From Vibrio cincinnatiensis (lineage in GTDB: Bacteria; Pseudomonadota; Gammaproteobacteria; Enterobacterales; Vibrionaceae): a stretch of DNA of 64,000 bases. Under the pieces are notes generated by a model that was given only the letters and a program-made list of their open reading frames with translations, did not search any database and was not told the DNA's origin. Of the stretch, positions 20,454 through 30,402 are shown piece after piece. The position numbers and the translations under genes are program-made. The first letter of the stretch is position 1. Every line of letters starts with the position of its first letter. The stretch lies in contig NZ_SGOM01000001.1 in the NCBI RefSeq assembly GCF_022113815.1, positions 372,001 through 436,000 of the forward strand, read 5' to 3'.

Positions 20454-21340
20454 TATTCGACTCCCGCATTCAGTGCTTGGCGAACCCCTTCACCAACAAG
20501 GTTGATCATAACAACAGTAAACATAATGGCAATGCCTGGTAAGGTCACTGTCCATGGAGCAAGATAAATGAGTTCGACTGAGTCACCTAACATGGCTCCC
20601 CATTCGGTGCTGGGGGATTGAGCGCCGAGGCCTAAAAAGCCTAATGCAGAGATATCCAAAATAGCGATAGATAACGCCATCGTCACTTCTGCAGCGATGA
20701 CGGGTAAAATGTTGGGTAAAATGGACGACCAAAGCAGATAGATATCACTCGCGCCATCCAAACGAGCAGCCATAATGTAGTCTTTTTCTACTTCGTTATG
20801 AACCGTAATATAGACTGAACGAATAAACCGAGGGATCAACGCTAGGCAGATTGCGAGCATGATGTTGAATTCTCCCACGCCCAAAAGTGCCACAAAGATA
20901 ATGGCCAGCAGGAGGGAGGGAATGGACATCACTGTATCGAGTAAATGATTTAACGTACTGGAAAGTAGACCTTTAGTCATTCCGGCTAATGTGCCGATGA
21001 CACAGCCGATGACAGTCGCAATAAAGGTGATCACGAATGCAGCCCCAAAAGTGATTCGTGAACCATCGATTAAGCGAGATAAAATATCGCGTCCAAAATC
21101 ATCGGTACCAAGAAAGTATTGCACCGTTCCTGATGGGTCCCATGAAGGGGGCATTAAGAGTTCCCCTGAAGGCATATGGGGATCGTGAGGCGTTATCCAG
21201 TACGAGGTTAGGGTAAGCGTTAAAATAATCAACAAACACCATAAACCAAACATCGCCAGTTTATTCGCTTTATAGCTGCGCCAAAAGCGTTCAAATTGGC
21301 TTGGGATATGCTCTTCTTGATAAACATTATTGGTTAGCAT
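20453..21340 (-). CDS. sapC: Peptide ABC transporter permease SapC
   Basis: SapC is an inner-membrane permease of the Sap importer with 295 residues and about six membrane segments. The first lies near residues 30-50, and the family loop with [23 protein letters not shown] follows it, described here by its conserved GTDDFGRD core. The EAA-like cytoplasmic loop MAARLDGAS lies near residue 190. The start overlaps the end of sapB by 14 bases and its stop overlaps sapD, so the operon is tightly coupled. Confidence 0.94.
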   Translation of the reverse strand: MLTNNVYQEEHIPSQFERFWRSYKANKLAMFGLWCLLIILTLTLTSYWITPHDPHMPSGELLMPPSWDPSGTVQYFLGTDDFGRDILSRLIDGSRITFGAAFVITFIATVIGCVIGTLAGMTKGLLSSTLNHLLDTVMSIPSLLLAIIFVALLGVGEFNIMLAICLALIPRFIRSVYITVHNEVEKDYIMAARLDGASDIYLLWSSILPNILPVIAAEVTMALSIAILDISALGFLGLGAQSPSTEWGAMLGDSVELIYLAPWTVTLPGIAIMFTVVMINLVGEGVRQALNAGVE

Positions 21341-22289
21341 ACCACTCCTTCCTTACTAGAGGATTAACCATGGTGCCGATTAAGTCTGAGAGAATGCTGG
21401 CTGTTAACACCAAAGCTCCAACCGCCATGACTCCAGCTTGAATGGAGACGTAATCTTTATTGGCGAGAGCATCGAGCAACCAACGGCCGATTCCCGGCCA
21501 GTTAAATATCGATTCGGTAATAATGGCAAGAGTGAGCATACTAGAGAGCTGCACGCCAAACTTAGGAATAATGGGGGGGATTGCATTTCGCAACACATGT
21601 TGAGTGACGATTCTGTAATAGGATAGGCCCTTAATTCTGGCTGCACGAATGTAATTTTCACTCATAATGTTTGCGACAGAAGCCCGCATTAGCCCAATGA
21701 TTTGAGTTGTCGGAGCCAAAGCAAGCACTAAGCAAGGCAAAACCATATGCTCAATGACACTTTGTAGAGCATGGCTGCGATAGGGGCCTTGGGCAAGAAA
21801 CGCATCAATGAGGGCAAAGCCCGTTATTGGCTTAATTTGATACAGTAAATCATAGCGTCCCGCCACTGGAAAAATTTCATATTGCAAAGAGAAAACCATA
21901 ATCATCATCAGTGCAACCCAAAAAATCGGGGCGGAATAGCCAGACATAGAAGTGAATGAAATGATGGTGTCGAGCCACTTCCCTTGTTTCATTCCCGCCA
22001 AAGTGCCAAGTGGAATACCAATGAGCAGAGAGAGCACAAAGGCAACTAAGCAAAGCTCTAAAGTGGCAGGAAAAACCAATAGTAATTCTTCAAAAATAGG
22101 GGTTCCGCTTTTATTGACCCCAAAGTTTAAGTTGAACAACTCATTAATATAAGACCACCAACCAGCCCAGTACGACTCATGGGCAAGAGGAGACATCGGT
22201 TCGAGCCGAAGCAAGGAATACCCGACAAGTGTTAATATTAGTAAGGTGATCACAAAGAGGTTTAAGCGGCGCAGTGTGTAATTAAACAT
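21327..22289 (-). CDS. sapB: Peptide ABC transporter permease SapB
   Basis: SapB is the partner permease, 320 residues, with a membrane segment at residues 10-28 and five more later. The EAA loop shows RAARIKGLS near residue 218, and the end is typical of OppB/DppB-type permeases. The start ATG overlaps the sapA stop as TAATG. Confidence 0.94.
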   Translation of the reverse strand: MFNYTLRRLNLFVITLLILTLVGYSLLRLEPMSPLAHESYWAGWWSYINELFNLNFGVNKSGTPIFEELLLVFPATLELCLVAFVLSLLIGIPLGTLAGMKQGKWLDTIISFTSMSGYSAPIFWVALMMIMVFSLQYEIFPVAGRYDLLYQIKPITGFALIDAFLAQGPYRSHALQSVIEHMVLPCLVLALAPTTQIIGLMRASVANIMSENYIRAARIKGLSYYRIVTQHVLRNAIPPIIPKFGVQLSSMLTLAIITESIFNWPGIGRWLLDALANKDYVSIQAGVMAVGALVLTASILSDLIGTMVNPLVRKEWYANQ

Positions 22290-23911
22290 TATTCACTTAT
22301 TCTCTCAATGGTATGAAAAGGCTGAGTGCTAAATGGGCTCAGATAAAATCCGGTGAGTGATTTGTGGTACGCTTTAAACTGTTTTCCATGGGTTAACGGT
22401 ATCACGGGAAACTCTTGGTTCAAGATATTTTGTGCTTGCGTGTAGAGGTTTAATCGATAGCGTGGCCGCTCAGTTTCTAACGCTAAATCGAGCAAGAAAT
22501 CAAACTCACTATTACACCATTGAGCAACATTTACCCCCGCTTGATTGGCATCACAAGAAAGTAATGAACGTAAAAAATTATCTGGATCACTGGTGGCACC
22601 GGACCAGCCTGTCAGGGATAAATCAACACGATTTTGCTCTGAAAGTTCGCTTCGTTCTGAACGATCTTCCCAAATTAGGTGTAAATGAATACCAATGTCT
22701 GCCAAGTTGGCTTGAATTAATTCTGCCGTTTTGCGAGGGCTTGGATTATACACTTTAGGTTCAATAGGAACTGACATCGTCAGCTCAATTCCGGAGTTGA
22801 GCCCTGCCTCTCTAAGTAAAGCCAGCGCGTAGTTTCGGTCATAGCGCACTTGAATATTGTCTTGATGATAAGCCCATGACGAAGGTGGCAGAATGTTATA
22901 CGCAATACTTCCCGTATCATAGTAAACCGAATCTAAAATTTTATTTCGGTTGATAGCAAAGTTTATTGCTTTACGAACACGAGCATCTTGCAAGATAGGA
23001 TGTTGTGTATTGACGGCAATAAAAGCCACATTCATGGCTGAAGTGGTATCAAGAACAAGATCCGATTGTGCTTTAATGGTTGGAATTTGGCTTGCGATTG
23101 GAGAAACCAGCACATCACATTCATTTCTCAATAACTTGGCTAATGCGCCAGTACCTCGTTGAGATATATCAAACACCACTTGGCTCATATGTGCCGGGCC
23201 ATTCCAATAACGAGGGTGACGGCGTAACCGAATAAAATCGCCGGGTTGGAATTCATCTAAATAGAAAGGCCCTGTACCAACTGGGTGGCTATCCAACATG
23301 GAGTGTTGATTAATTTTGGCTAGTTGTTGTGCATACTCGGCAGAAAGAATAATCGAATAAGTCGTTGAAATATTGGAAAGAAAAGTATTGTCCGGTTGGT
23401 TAAGCGTAAACTTTACAGTGTGTTCATCAATAGCTTTAACATCTTTGACCAAACCAGCAAAGTCAAGGCTGTTAAACCAAGGGTAGTTGGCATGGTTGAT
23501 CGCATGAAAGGGGTGAGATGAATCGATAATACGACGAAAGCTGAAGACAACATCGTCGGCATTCAACGCTCGGCTTGGGGTAAACCACGCCGTCGATTGG
23601 AACTGAACCCCTTTTCTGAGGGTAAAAAAGTACTCTAACCCTTGATTTTTCACTGCCCATTGTGTGGCTAAACTTGGCTGTGGGAGATGTGTGTCTGGGT
23701 TTAAAGTCAGTAAGGTGTCATAAAGCTGAGGGCTTAACGTTTCTGAGGTGATACCGCTGTCGACCAATTGTGGGTTAAAGGTTGTGGGATTGCTTTGGCC
23801 GCAATACACAAACCCTGATTGGCGAATTTTTTTATGGTCAATGCTGTCGCCGCAACCCGTGAGTAAAGCGAGACCGCATAATCCGAGAGTCAGTCGTAAT
23901 AAAGAGTTCAT
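22289..23911 (-). CDS. sapA: Peptide ABC transporter substrate-binding lipoprotein SapA
   Basis: SapA is the extracytoplasmic binding component (SBP family 5) of the Sap transporter. The 540 residues begin with a signal ending in the lipobox LLTGC (Cys20), so here it is predicted to be a lipoprotein, whereas the E. coli protein is a soluble periplasmic protein. SBP5 features include VYCGQSNPTTFNPQ near the N terminus, ALNADDVVFSFRR, and GTGPFYLDEF near residue 210. It is the first gene of sapABCDF; about 105 bases separate it from pspF. Confidence 0.93.
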   Translation of the reverse strand: MNSLLRLTLGLCGLALLTGCGDSIDHKKIRQSGFVYCGQSNPTTFNPQLVDSGITSETLSPQLYDTLLTLNPDTHLPQPSLATQWAVKNQGLEYFFTLRKGVQFQSTAWFTPSRALNADDVVFSFRRIIDSSHPFHAINHANYPWFNSLDFAGLVKDVKAIDEHTVKFTLNQPDNTFLSNISTTYSIILSAEYAQQLAKINQHSMLDSHPVGTGPFYLDEFQPGDFIRLRRHPRYWNGPAHMSQVVFDISQRGTGALAKLLRNECDVLVSPIASQIPTIKAQSDLVLDTTSAMNVAFIAVNTQHPILQDARVRKAINFAINRNKILDSVYYDTGSIAYNILPPSSWAYHQDNIQVRYDRNYALALLREAGLNSGIELTMSVPIEPKVYNPSPRKTAELIQANLADIGIHLHLIWEDRSERSELSEQNRVDLSLTGWSGATSDPDNFLRSLLSCDANQAGVNVAQWCNSEFDFLLDLALETERPRYRLNLYTQAQNILNQEFPVIPLTHGKQFKAYHKSLTGFYLSPFSTQPFHTIERISE

Positions 23912-24016
23912 AATGAAGTCTATCTGTGAGCAACAAGGCTAAGCGAGATAGCTTGTGCCTCAAAATCCGCTTAATTTACCATTCTTTACCGAACAAGGCC
24001 AAATGAAAAGGTCAGC

Positions 24017-25051
24017 TTATGAATCATTTGTCTGTTCTCCCTGAAGTGGATCATGTTTCTCTGATGAAAGCAATTGATACTTTCGTACCATGCCACGGAA
24101 TTGATCATAGCTCAATCCCAGTAATTGTGCTGCTTGCCGCTGATTAAATTGAGCGCGTTTGAGTGCCAGTTGTAGTAATGATTTATCTTGTTCGGTCTGC
24201 CACTGTTTGTAGTTTAGGGGGAGAGAAAGAGTTTCCCTTGTTCCTTGATTGGCATCCGAAAAAGTATTTTCTGCCATGGCATTGGCTTCCATAAAGGGGT
24301 CAAAAATTAAGTCATGGATGGCCGTTGGTGCTTGTCCATGTTGATAGACGGCCCGTTCAACCACATTTTTAAGTTCACGCACATTGCCAGGCCAGAGGTA
24401 CTGGCATAATCGTTGTTGAGCGTGTTCAGTAAACCCAACAAAGACAGGGAGTTCTAATTCTCGACACATTCTCATCGCAAAGGTTTCTGCGAGTAATAAA
24501 ATATCCTCTTTTCGGTGGCGAAGAGGGGGTAAAGCGATAACATCGAAGGCGAGCCTATCCAATAAATCGGCACGGAATTGTCCTTGTTGAGCAAGGTTTG
24601 GTAGGTTCTCGTTAGTCGCACAAATGATGCGAACATTGGCATTCAAGGATCGACTGCCACCGACCCGTTCATATTGTCCATATTCAATAACACGTAGCAG
24701 TTTTTCCTGTACAGCGAGCGGTGCTGTAGCGAGTTCATCAAGAAAGAGGGTGCCACCTTCTGCGCGTTCAAAACGACCTTGATGCTGCTGTTTGGCTCCA
24801 GTAAAGGCTCCTGATTCATGTCCAAACAATTCAGAATCCAGTAACCCTTCACTTAATGTTGAGCAGTTTAATGTGACGAGAGGGTGTTCCCAGCGCTTGG
24901 ATAAATAGTGTAATCGTTGAGCGATCAGTTCTTTACCGGTTCCTCGTTCACCAACAATCAGTATGGGGCGTTCAATCGGCGCTAGACGAGAGACTTTATC
25001 CAGCACTGCGAGAAAAGCTGGGGATTCGCCAATTAAAGTATGCTGTTGCAT
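24017..25051 (-). CDS. pspF: PspF, sigma-54 enhancer-binding activator of the psp operon
   Basis: PspF is a bacterial enhancer-binding protein that activates sigma-54 transcription of pspA and is held inactive by PspA. The 344 residues start directly with the AAA+ domain, with no N-terminal receiver or sensor domain, as in E. coli. Seen are Walker A GERGTGKE near residue 33, the sigma-54 loop GAFTGA near residue 82, Walker B GGTLFLDEL near 104, and a C-terminal Fis-type helix-turn-helix (NQRQAAQLLGLSYDQF). The ATG at 25051 has a good AAGGA site. It is divergent from pspA across 222 bases. Confidence 0.96.
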   Translation of the reverse strand: MQQHTLIGESPAFLAVLDKVSRLAPIERPILIVGERGTGKELIAQRLHYLSKRWEHPLVTLNCSTLSEGLLDSELFGHESGAFTGAKQQHQGRFERAEGGTLFLDELATAPLAVQEKLLRVIEYGQYERVGGSRSLNANVRIICATNENLPNLAQQGQFRADLLDRLAFDVIALPPLRHRKEDILLLAETFAMRMCRELELPVFVGFTEHAQQRLCQYLWPGNVRELKNVVERAVYQHGQAPTAIHDLIFDPFMEANAMAENTFSDANQGTRETLSLPLNYKQWQTEQDKSLLQLALKRAQFNQRQAAQLLGLSYDQFRGMVRKYQLLSSEKHDPLQGEQTNDS

Positions 25052-25165
25052 GTGTCATTCCTTGCGTCGGTGAATTAAACCAATTATTGGTAATTTTCAT
25101 CATAGCATAATAAGGGTGAAGTAGGATGGTGATTATAATTTATTGAAAAATAAGAGAATAAATAA

Positions 25166-25180
25166 TGGCATGATTGTTGA
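25166..25180 (+). promoter_or_regulatory. Sigma-54 promoter of the psp operon
   Basis: TGGCATGATTGTTGA carries the -24 TGGCA and a -12 TTGA with the required spacing; the last base differs from the TTGC consensus. It lies 94 bases before pspA and beside pspF, so PspF-dependent activation fits. The PspF enhancer should lie between 25055 and 25150, but I cannot define its exact site. Confidence 0.8.
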
Positions 25181-25273
25181 AAATATTTTGCATTGAATTC
25201 CATTGAATCGTTCTTATTGGTTTCTTTGGAGCATGTCACGGTATTTACTTATGATTATCTGAAGGAGTGTGTT

Positions 25274-25939
25274 ATGGGTATTTTTTCCCGATTTGCCGAT
25301 ATTATTAATTCTAATATCAGCGCATTACTCGATAGAGCCGAAGATCCTGAAAAAATGATTCGGTTGATTATTCAAGAAATGGAAGACACCTTAGTTGAGG
25401 TGAGAACCAATTCTGCGAAAGCAATGGCAGATAAAAAAGAGTTAGAACGTAAAATAGAGACCATTGAAAGGCAATTGGCTGACTGGCAAGAAAAAGCCAC
25501 GTTAGCTTTAACCAAACAACGAGAAGACTTGGCCCGTGCAGCGTTGATCGAAAAACAAAAATTACAGCATATTTTACAAAGTTTACACAGCGAGCAAAGT
25601 TTAGTTAGCGAGACGATTGAAAAACTGACGGGTGAAATTGCTAAACTGGAAAGTAAAATGACAGAGACGCGGGCGAAGCAGCAAGCTTTAGCTATTCGTA
25701 GTCAAACGGCCAATAACCGCCGTAGTGTACAACGGCATTTGCATACCAATCGTAGTGATGAAGCCTTGGCAAAGTTTGCTCAATATTCAAGGAAAATCGA
25801 CGAATTGGAAGCAGAAGCGGATCTTTATGCGCAGTCAAATATAGGTCGTTCATTAGATCAAGAGTTTGCAAAATTACAAGCTCAGGATGAAATCGACCAG
25901 GAATTGGCAAAGCTCAAGCAGCAGCTAAAATCAGAATAA
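25274..25939 (+). CDS. pspA: Phage shock protein A
   Basis: PspA is a peripheral inner-membrane ESCRT-III/Vipp1-like protein that stabilises stressed membranes and inhibits PspF. The ATG at 25274 has GAAGGAG upstream and gives 221 residues (222 in E. coli); the open frame from 25193 is not used. The N-terminal amphipathic helix MGIFSRFADIINSNISALL is followed by coiled coil through residue 215, with the conserved EDPEKMIRL motif at residues 24-32. Confidence 0.97.
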   Translation: MGIFSRFADIINSNISALLDRAEDPEKMIRLIIQEMEDTLVEVRTNSAKAMADKKELERKIETIERQLADWQEKATLALTKQREDLARAALIEKQKLQHILQSLHSEQSLVSETIEKLTGEIAKLESKMTETRAKQQALAIRSQTANNRRSVQRHLHTNRSDEALAKFAQYSRKIDELEAEADLYAQSNIGRSLDQEFAKLQAQDEIDQELAKLKQQLKSE

Positions 25940-26009
25940 CATTATTCAGAGAGCAGTCAGCTCTGACAGGATTATGGATGCAATCGAACATCCGGTTGAA
26001 TAGGAATAA

Positions 26010-26237
26010 ATGATGGCCTCATTTTTTATCGCGGGACCTTTGGTGGTTTTTCTTATCTTTGTTGCCCCCTTATGGTTACTGTTGCATTATCGGAGTAAAC
26101 GAAAAGTAGACAGTGGTTTGTCTGAGGAAGAATACCAACAATTACAAACCCTATCAGAACAAGCGAAAGGACTACAACAGCGGGTAGAGACATTAGAGAA
26201 AATTCTGGATAAAGAAGCCCCGACGTGGAGAGGATAG
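26010..26237 (+). CDS. pspB: Phage shock protein B
   Basis: PspB is a small inner-membrane protein that, with PspC, relays membrane stress to PspA. The 75 residues have one N-terminal membrane segment (about 5-25) and a C-terminal leucine-rich helix (LQTLSEQAKGLQQRVETLEK). Two ATG codons stand in tandem at 26010 and 26013; AGGA lies upstream of both. The stop is one base before pspC. Confidence 0.94.
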   Translation: MMASFFIAGPLVVFLIFVAPLWLLLHYRSKRKVDSGLSEEEYQQLQTLSEQAKGLQQRVETLEKILDKEAPTWRG

Positions 26238-26238
26238 T

Positions 26239-26628
26239 ATGAATCATCGTGAACTGTACCGGGATCCGGTCAATGGTAAACTCACCGGTGTTTGCGCCGG
26301 TTTTGCTAACTTTTTTGGGGTGGAGGTGTGGCTCGTGCGCATTCTTGCCATTACGGTTGCGTTACTAGGTGGTTTTGCTTTGGTTTTGATCGCTTACATC
26401 GCCCTTTCTTTGATGCTAGAAAAACAGCCACCTCAATATAGTGATGAGTTGCGCTCGATGCGTTCACATACTTTGAAAGATAAGGCTTGGATGCAAGGAG
26501 AAAGTGCACAGCGTATTCTTGCCACTTTAGAGACGGATTTAAATCAGGTTGAACAGAAGGTGCGAGTGATAGAGGCTTATGTTACTTCAGAAACTTTTAC
26601 TGTTCATCGCCGGTTTAACCAATTGTAA
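26239..26628 (+). CDS. pspC: Phage shock protein C
   Basis: PspC is an inner-membrane sensor with the PspC domain near the N terminus: RDPVNGKLTGVCAGFANFF at residues 8-26, then hydrophobic segments at about 28-62, and a C-terminal helical part. It has 129 residues (119 in E. coli). AGAGGA precedes the ATG. No pspD follows; the next gene is tag, 24 bases downstream. Confidence 0.93.
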   Translation: MNHRELYRDPVNGKLTGVCAGFANFFGVEVWLVRILAITVALLGGFALVLIAYIALSLMLEKQPPQYSDELRSMRSHTLKDKAWMQGESAQRILATLETDLNQVEQKVRVIEAYVTSETFTVHRRFNQL

Positions 26629-26652
26629 TGGATAAAAAATAGAGGGTTTCTA

Positions 26653-27210
26653 ATGAATCAACCTGTGATCTGTGCATGGACGATTACGCACCCACTGGAC
26701 CGTATTTATCATGATACGGAGTGGGGAAAACCCGTTTATGATGACCGTACTTTGTTTGAGTTTTTAACGCTGGAAGGGGCACAAGCAGGGCTCAGTTGGC
26801 TTACCATCCTTAAGAAACGAGAAGGATATCGGCAAGCATTTTCGGATTATGACCTCACGCTTTTGGCCAGTCGGGATGATTCATGTATTGATGCTATTAT
26901 TTCTCAATTTGATGTGGTGAAACATCGAGGGAAAATTAGTTCTGTTTTTTCTAATGCGCGAGCAGCGCTGGCATTGCAAGCAGAATATGGATCTTTAAGC
27001 CAGGCATTGTGGTCATTTGTTGGTGGAGCCCCAATTTTAAATCAGTGGCAGGATGGGGAACAAATTCCTAGTGTGAGTACAGAGTCTCAGGCAATGAGTA
27101 AATACTTAAAGCAACATGGGTTTAAATTTGTTGGCCCAACGATTTGCTATGCTTTTATGCAGGCGGTAGGGATGGTCAATGATCATTTGTTGCATTGCCC
27201 TCATCGCTAA
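26653..27210 (+). CDS. tag: DNA-3-methyladenine glycosylase I
   Basis: Tag removes 3-methyladenine from alkylated DNA. The 185 residues align over the full family length (187 in E. coli). The zinc-snap ligands are present: Cys7 and His20 at the N terminus, and the His and Cys of NDHLLHC at the end. The helix-hairpin-helix-like region includes EGAQAGLSW and FKFVGPTICYAFMQA. AGAGGG precedes the ATG. It lies 24 bases behind pspC with no terminator between, so it may be carried on the psp transcript. Confidence 0.95.
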   Translation: MNQPVICAWTITHPLDRIYHDTEWGKPVYDDRTLFEFLTLEGAQAGLSWLTILKKREGYRQAFSDYDLTLLASRDDSCIDAIISQFDVVKHRGKISSVFSNARAALALQAEYGSLSQALWSFVGGAPILNQWQDGEQIPSVSTESQAMSKYLKQHGFKFVGPTICYAFMQAVGMVNDHLLHCPHR

Positions 27211-27215
27211 ATAAC

Positions 27216-27237
27216 TAAGAGCGCGTTAGCGCTCTTA
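27216..27237 (+). terminator. Hairpin terminator after tag
   Basis: TAAGAGCGC/GCGCTCTTA forms a perfect 9-bp stem with a GTTA loop 6 bases behind the tag stop. No T run follows, so termination efficiency is uncertain. Confidence 0.65.
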
Positions 27238-27317
27238 CTGGATGAATACCATGAGCCACCCGAGGGCATTTTATATGCCATAGGAGCTCTTTCTTTCTGC
27301 ATTATCGATAAATAATT

Positions 27318-28508
27318 TTATTCGGTCAAAACGGCTTGATAACGAGCTAAGCCCTGATCTAGATCCGCGATTAAGTCATCGATCTCTTCTAATCCAATGT
27401 GTAAACGAATGAGCGTTCCTGTAAAATTGGGCTTAGCCACTGTCCGTAGGCTGTCAAAGCTTTTCGGCTCATTGGCTAAAATCAGGCTTTCAAAGCCCCC
27501 CCAAGAATAACCCATACTAAAGTGCTGCATACCATCGAGTAGTGCTGTTGTTGCTCGTGGATGACTTGTTTTTAACACCACAGAAAATAAACCATTACCA
27601 CCAGTAAAATCTCGCTGAAAATATTCATGCCCAGGGCAATCCTCTAGTGCAGGATGACGAACATGATCAACCAGTGGATGCTGTGCTAGCCACTGTGCGA
27701 TTTTTAGGCTGCTCTGTTCATGTTGGCGTAATCGAACATCTAAAGTTCTTAACCCGCGTAGGGCTAAGTAAGCATCATCGGGCGAAATACATTGGCCCAT
27801 TAAGTAACTCTGCTCACGGAGTTGATCCCAGAAGGGGGCTTTAGCTACAGCGGTACCCAGCATCACATCGGAGTGTCCGACGATGTATTTTGTTGCTGCT
27901 TGAATCGAAATATCCACGCCATATTTTAAGGCTGAAAAGTTAACCCCAGCAGCCCAAGTATTATCCATCATAACGATGATACTGTGTTCATGAGCAATTC
28001 GCGCTAAGGTCGGAATATCTTGCACTTCCATCGTGATGGAGCCGGGGGATTCAGTAAATAGTACTTTAGTGTTCGGCTGGATTAATGCACGAATACCTTC
28101 TCCAATCATGGGGTCATAATAGGTCGTTTCCACCCCAAATTTTTTCAAGATGGTATTACAGAAATCACGTGTCGGTTCATAGCAGGTATCGACCATTAAT
28201 AAGTGATCACCAGACTGAACAAAAGAAAGAAGAGTATTACTGATGGCCGCAGCCCCACAAGGGTAGAGCGCACAGCCGGCTCCGCCTTCAATATCGGTCA
28301 TCGCTTCTTGGAAAGCAAAATGAGTGGTGGTTCCTCTGCGGCCATAAAACAGCGTCTTATTTGCTCGGTTTACGGTAGCATGATGTTTTTCGGCGACACT
28401 ATCAAATACAACGGTTGAGGCTCGCTGTACAGGCGGGTTAACGGTACCTTGCGTCCATTTCTTATTGCGCCCAGCCGTGACAAGCTGAGTCTTTTTGCCT
28501 TCTGACAT
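27318..28508 (-). CDS. metC: Cystathionine beta-lyase MetC
   Basis: MetC cleaves cystathionine to homocysteine, pyruvate and ammonia in methionine synthesis. The 396 residues (395 in E. coli) fit the Cys/Met PLP-enzyme family: [14 protein letters not shown] near residue 53, [11 protein letters not shown] near 83, MMDNTWA near 185, and the PLP lysine in [11 protein letters not shown] near residue 210. SYSWGG-type substrate residues appear as [10 protein letters not shown] near 338. AAGGA precedes the ATG. No clear tandem MetJ box was found upstream. Confidence 0.96.
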   Translation of the reverse strand: MSEGKKTQLVTAGRNKKWTQGTVNPPVQRASTVVFDSVAEKHHATVNRANKTLFYGRRGTTTHFAFQEAMTDIEGGAGCALYPCGAAAISNTLLSFVQSGDHLLMVDTCYEPTRDFCNTILKKFGVETTYYDPMIGEGIRALIQPNTKVLFTESPGSITMEVQDIPTLARIAHEHSIIVMMDNTWAAGVNFSALKYGVDISIQAATKYIVGHSDVMLGTAVAKAPFWDQLREQSYLMGQCISPDDAYLALRGLRTLDVRLRQHEQSSLKIAQWLAQHPLVDHVRHPALEDCPGHEYFQRDFTGGNGLFSVVLKTSHPRATTALLDGMQHFSMGYSWGGFESLILANEPKSFDSLRTVAKPNFTGTLIRLHIGLEEIDDLIADLDQGLARYQAVLTE

Positions 28509-28610
28509 GAATTATCCTTGTCTGAATGATGAAGAAGTTATTTAAAACATGGAGGTGTAGGTCAATGCAACCCCCAAGTCATAATTTGCTTCAATAGAGT
28601 GCCTTAGGGA

Positions 28611-30065
28611 TTAAAGTAATGGGTTGAATAGGTAAAAAAGTCGTTCTAGAAAGCGATGGCCGAGTGAGCGTGTTTCCCAAAGGGAATAGCTCACTTCTTG
28701 CGACTGTTTAATGTAGTTTTCTTGCTGCCAGTAGAGTTGCTGAGTAAATTCTTCATCATCAACGGCTAAAGTCACCTCAAAGTTGAGCCATAAACTCCGC
28801 ATGTCTAGGTTAACGGTACCGACTAAACAGAACTGTCGGTCTATCACAACCGATTTGGTATGTAATAACCCCCCATGAAACTCATGAATTATCACGCCAG
28901 CTTGAAGCAGTTCTCCGTAAAATGCTCGTGAGGCCCATTGCACCATAAATGAGTCATTTTTTTGCGGGATGATCAATTCAACTTTCACGCCACGCTGTGC
29001 GGTCATCTTTAATGTTGCTAGCAGATCAGCACTAGGAACAAAATAGGGAGTCGTAATACGAACCGATTCATTCGCTTGATTGATCGCTAAGGTCAATACT
29101 TGGGAAATCAGATTTTCAGGCATTCCCGGCCCAGAAGGCACAACTTGTACAGGATGCTGTGGGATGTTCACATCCAATTGGCACTCTGGGATGTTGGGTA
29201 GCATACGAGCCCCTGTTTCAACTTCCCAGTCCCAACAATGAATCGCAGATAAAACATTCACGGTTGGCCCGGAAATGCGCACCATAATATCGACCCACTG
29301 ACCGACGCCCGAATCTTGTTTAAAAAAAGCGGGATCAACCATATTCATCGAGCCGGTATAGGCAATGGTATCGTCAATGACGATAATTTTTCTATGTTGA
29401 CGCAAATCTAACCGACGTAAAAAGATACGCCAAGGACTGACTTCTAATGCTTGCACCACATGAATCCCTGCGGTACGCATCATTTGATACCAGTGGCTGC
29501 GGAAAAAACGAGGGCTGCCAGCTGAATCGAGTAACAATTTAACATCCACGCCTCGTTTAGCTGCTTGAATTAACGCTGAGCCTACGGCATCCGCCAACCC
29601 CCCTGGATACCAGATGTAAAATTCCATGCGGATGTTGTGTTGAGCTTGCTCGATATCCTCAATGATGGAATGCAAAATTTCATGGGGGGAGTTTTGCAGT
29701 GATAAAGTATTGCCACTAAGCGCAGGAATGCCCATTCGGTGGTTACAGAGTTTATCGATTTTATAGATATGAGCACCCATCGTTTCGGGTAAATGGGCTT
29801 GGCAATCATTCAGGTTGAGGAACCATTCGCCAAATGGCTTAAACATTTCTTTTGCGCGTTCAGCTCGCTTGCGACCTAAATTAAGTTCACCAAACAGGAA
29901 GTAACATAAAATTCCGACGATGGGGAGAATGTAAATCACCATTAACCAAGCGAGAGAAACACTCACAGCTCTACGTTTTAAGACCACACGTAAAGTAATC
30001 CCCGCAACCAATAGCCAATAGATTGCAATGCCTGCGAGGGTTAAAAAATGATAAATCTTATCCAT
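28611..30065 (-). CDS. clsA: Cardiolipin synthase A
   Basis: ClsA condenses two phosphatidylglycerol molecules to cardiolipin and glycerol at the inner membrane. The protein has two N-terminal membrane helices (about residues 5-25 and 35-55) and two phospholipase D HKD motifs, HRKIIVIDD near 225 and HTKSVVIDR near 403. The overall sequence and end (ERLFYLFNPLL) follow E. coli ClsA (486 residues). The start is either ATG at 30065 (484 residues) or GTG at 30071 (486), and AGGT upstream fits the GTG about as well. Confidence 0.96.
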   Translation of the reverse strand: MDKIYHFLTLAGIAIYWLLVAGITLRVVLKRRAVSVSLAWLMVIYILPIVGILCYFLFGELNLGRKRAERAKEMFKPFGEWFLNLNDCQAHLPETMGAHIYKIDKLCNHRMGIPALSGNTLSLQNSPHEILHSIIEDIEQAQHNIRMEFYIWYPGGLADAVGSALIQAAKRGVDVKLLLDSAGSPRFFRSHWYQMMRTAGIHVVQALEVSPWRIFLRRLDLRQHRKIIVIDDTIAYTGSMNMVDPAFFKQDSGVGQWVDIMVRISGPTVNVLSAIHCWDWEVETGARMLPNIPECQLDVNIPQHPVQVVPSGPGMPENLISQVLTLAINQANESVRITTPYFVPSADLLATLKMTAQRGVKVELIIPQKNDSFMVQWASRAFYGELLQAGVIIHEFHGGLLHTKSVVIDRQFCLVGTVNLDMRSLWLNFEVTLAVDDEEFTQQLYWQQENYIKQSQEVSYSLWETRSLGHRFLERLFYLFNPLL

Positions 30066-30071
30066 ATCCAC

Positions 30072-30402
30072 ATTGATACCTATGATTGTCAGTCTGGATA
30101 GTAAAGGGAAAGCATCAGATAAGAAAGGGGGAGAGTTGGATATGAAACAGAAAACGCATAAAACTGGTTTAATTCGAACATTCTAAGACGAATATAAAAC
30201 ATATTCGCTGATAAAAGCATCAGATAATCTACAAAAGGCGTGGTAAGCCTCAAAATTAATAAGTCTGGGCTTCCAATTTTATGCTTAAACTGTTCTACTT
30301 GCTACCCCTCTTGGTGTGACTTGGTTTTTTTATAACTGTACAGATATATATACAGTTAAGTCTGCACTGTAAGCATTAATACAATCTAGTGGTATAAAGA
30401 CA
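30072..30402. other. Intergenic region between clsA and the NSS transporter
   Basis: The 331 bases between the divergent clsA and transporter genes hold no gene. A TyrR-like inverted repeat and a probable promoter occupy the last 80 bases; the rest is AT-rich without clear structure. Confidence 0.6.
30321..30357 (+). promoter_or_regulatory. Probable promoter with overlapping TyrR-like box
   Basis: TTGGTT at 30321-30326 and ATATAT at 30344-30349 with 17-base spacing form a plausible sigma-70 promoter. The inverted repeat AACTGTA-N10-TACAGTT at 30334-30357 covers the -10. Its core TGTA-N10-TACA equals the invariant part of TyrR boxes (TGTAAA-N6-TTTACA, G-N14-C). The gene starts at 30403. Confidence 0.5.

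Noticed and set aside
30334-30357. LexA-like repeat upstream of the NSS transporter
   Set aside because: CTGT and ACAG are 12 bases apart, whereas LexA boxes need 8; the TyrR pattern fits better.
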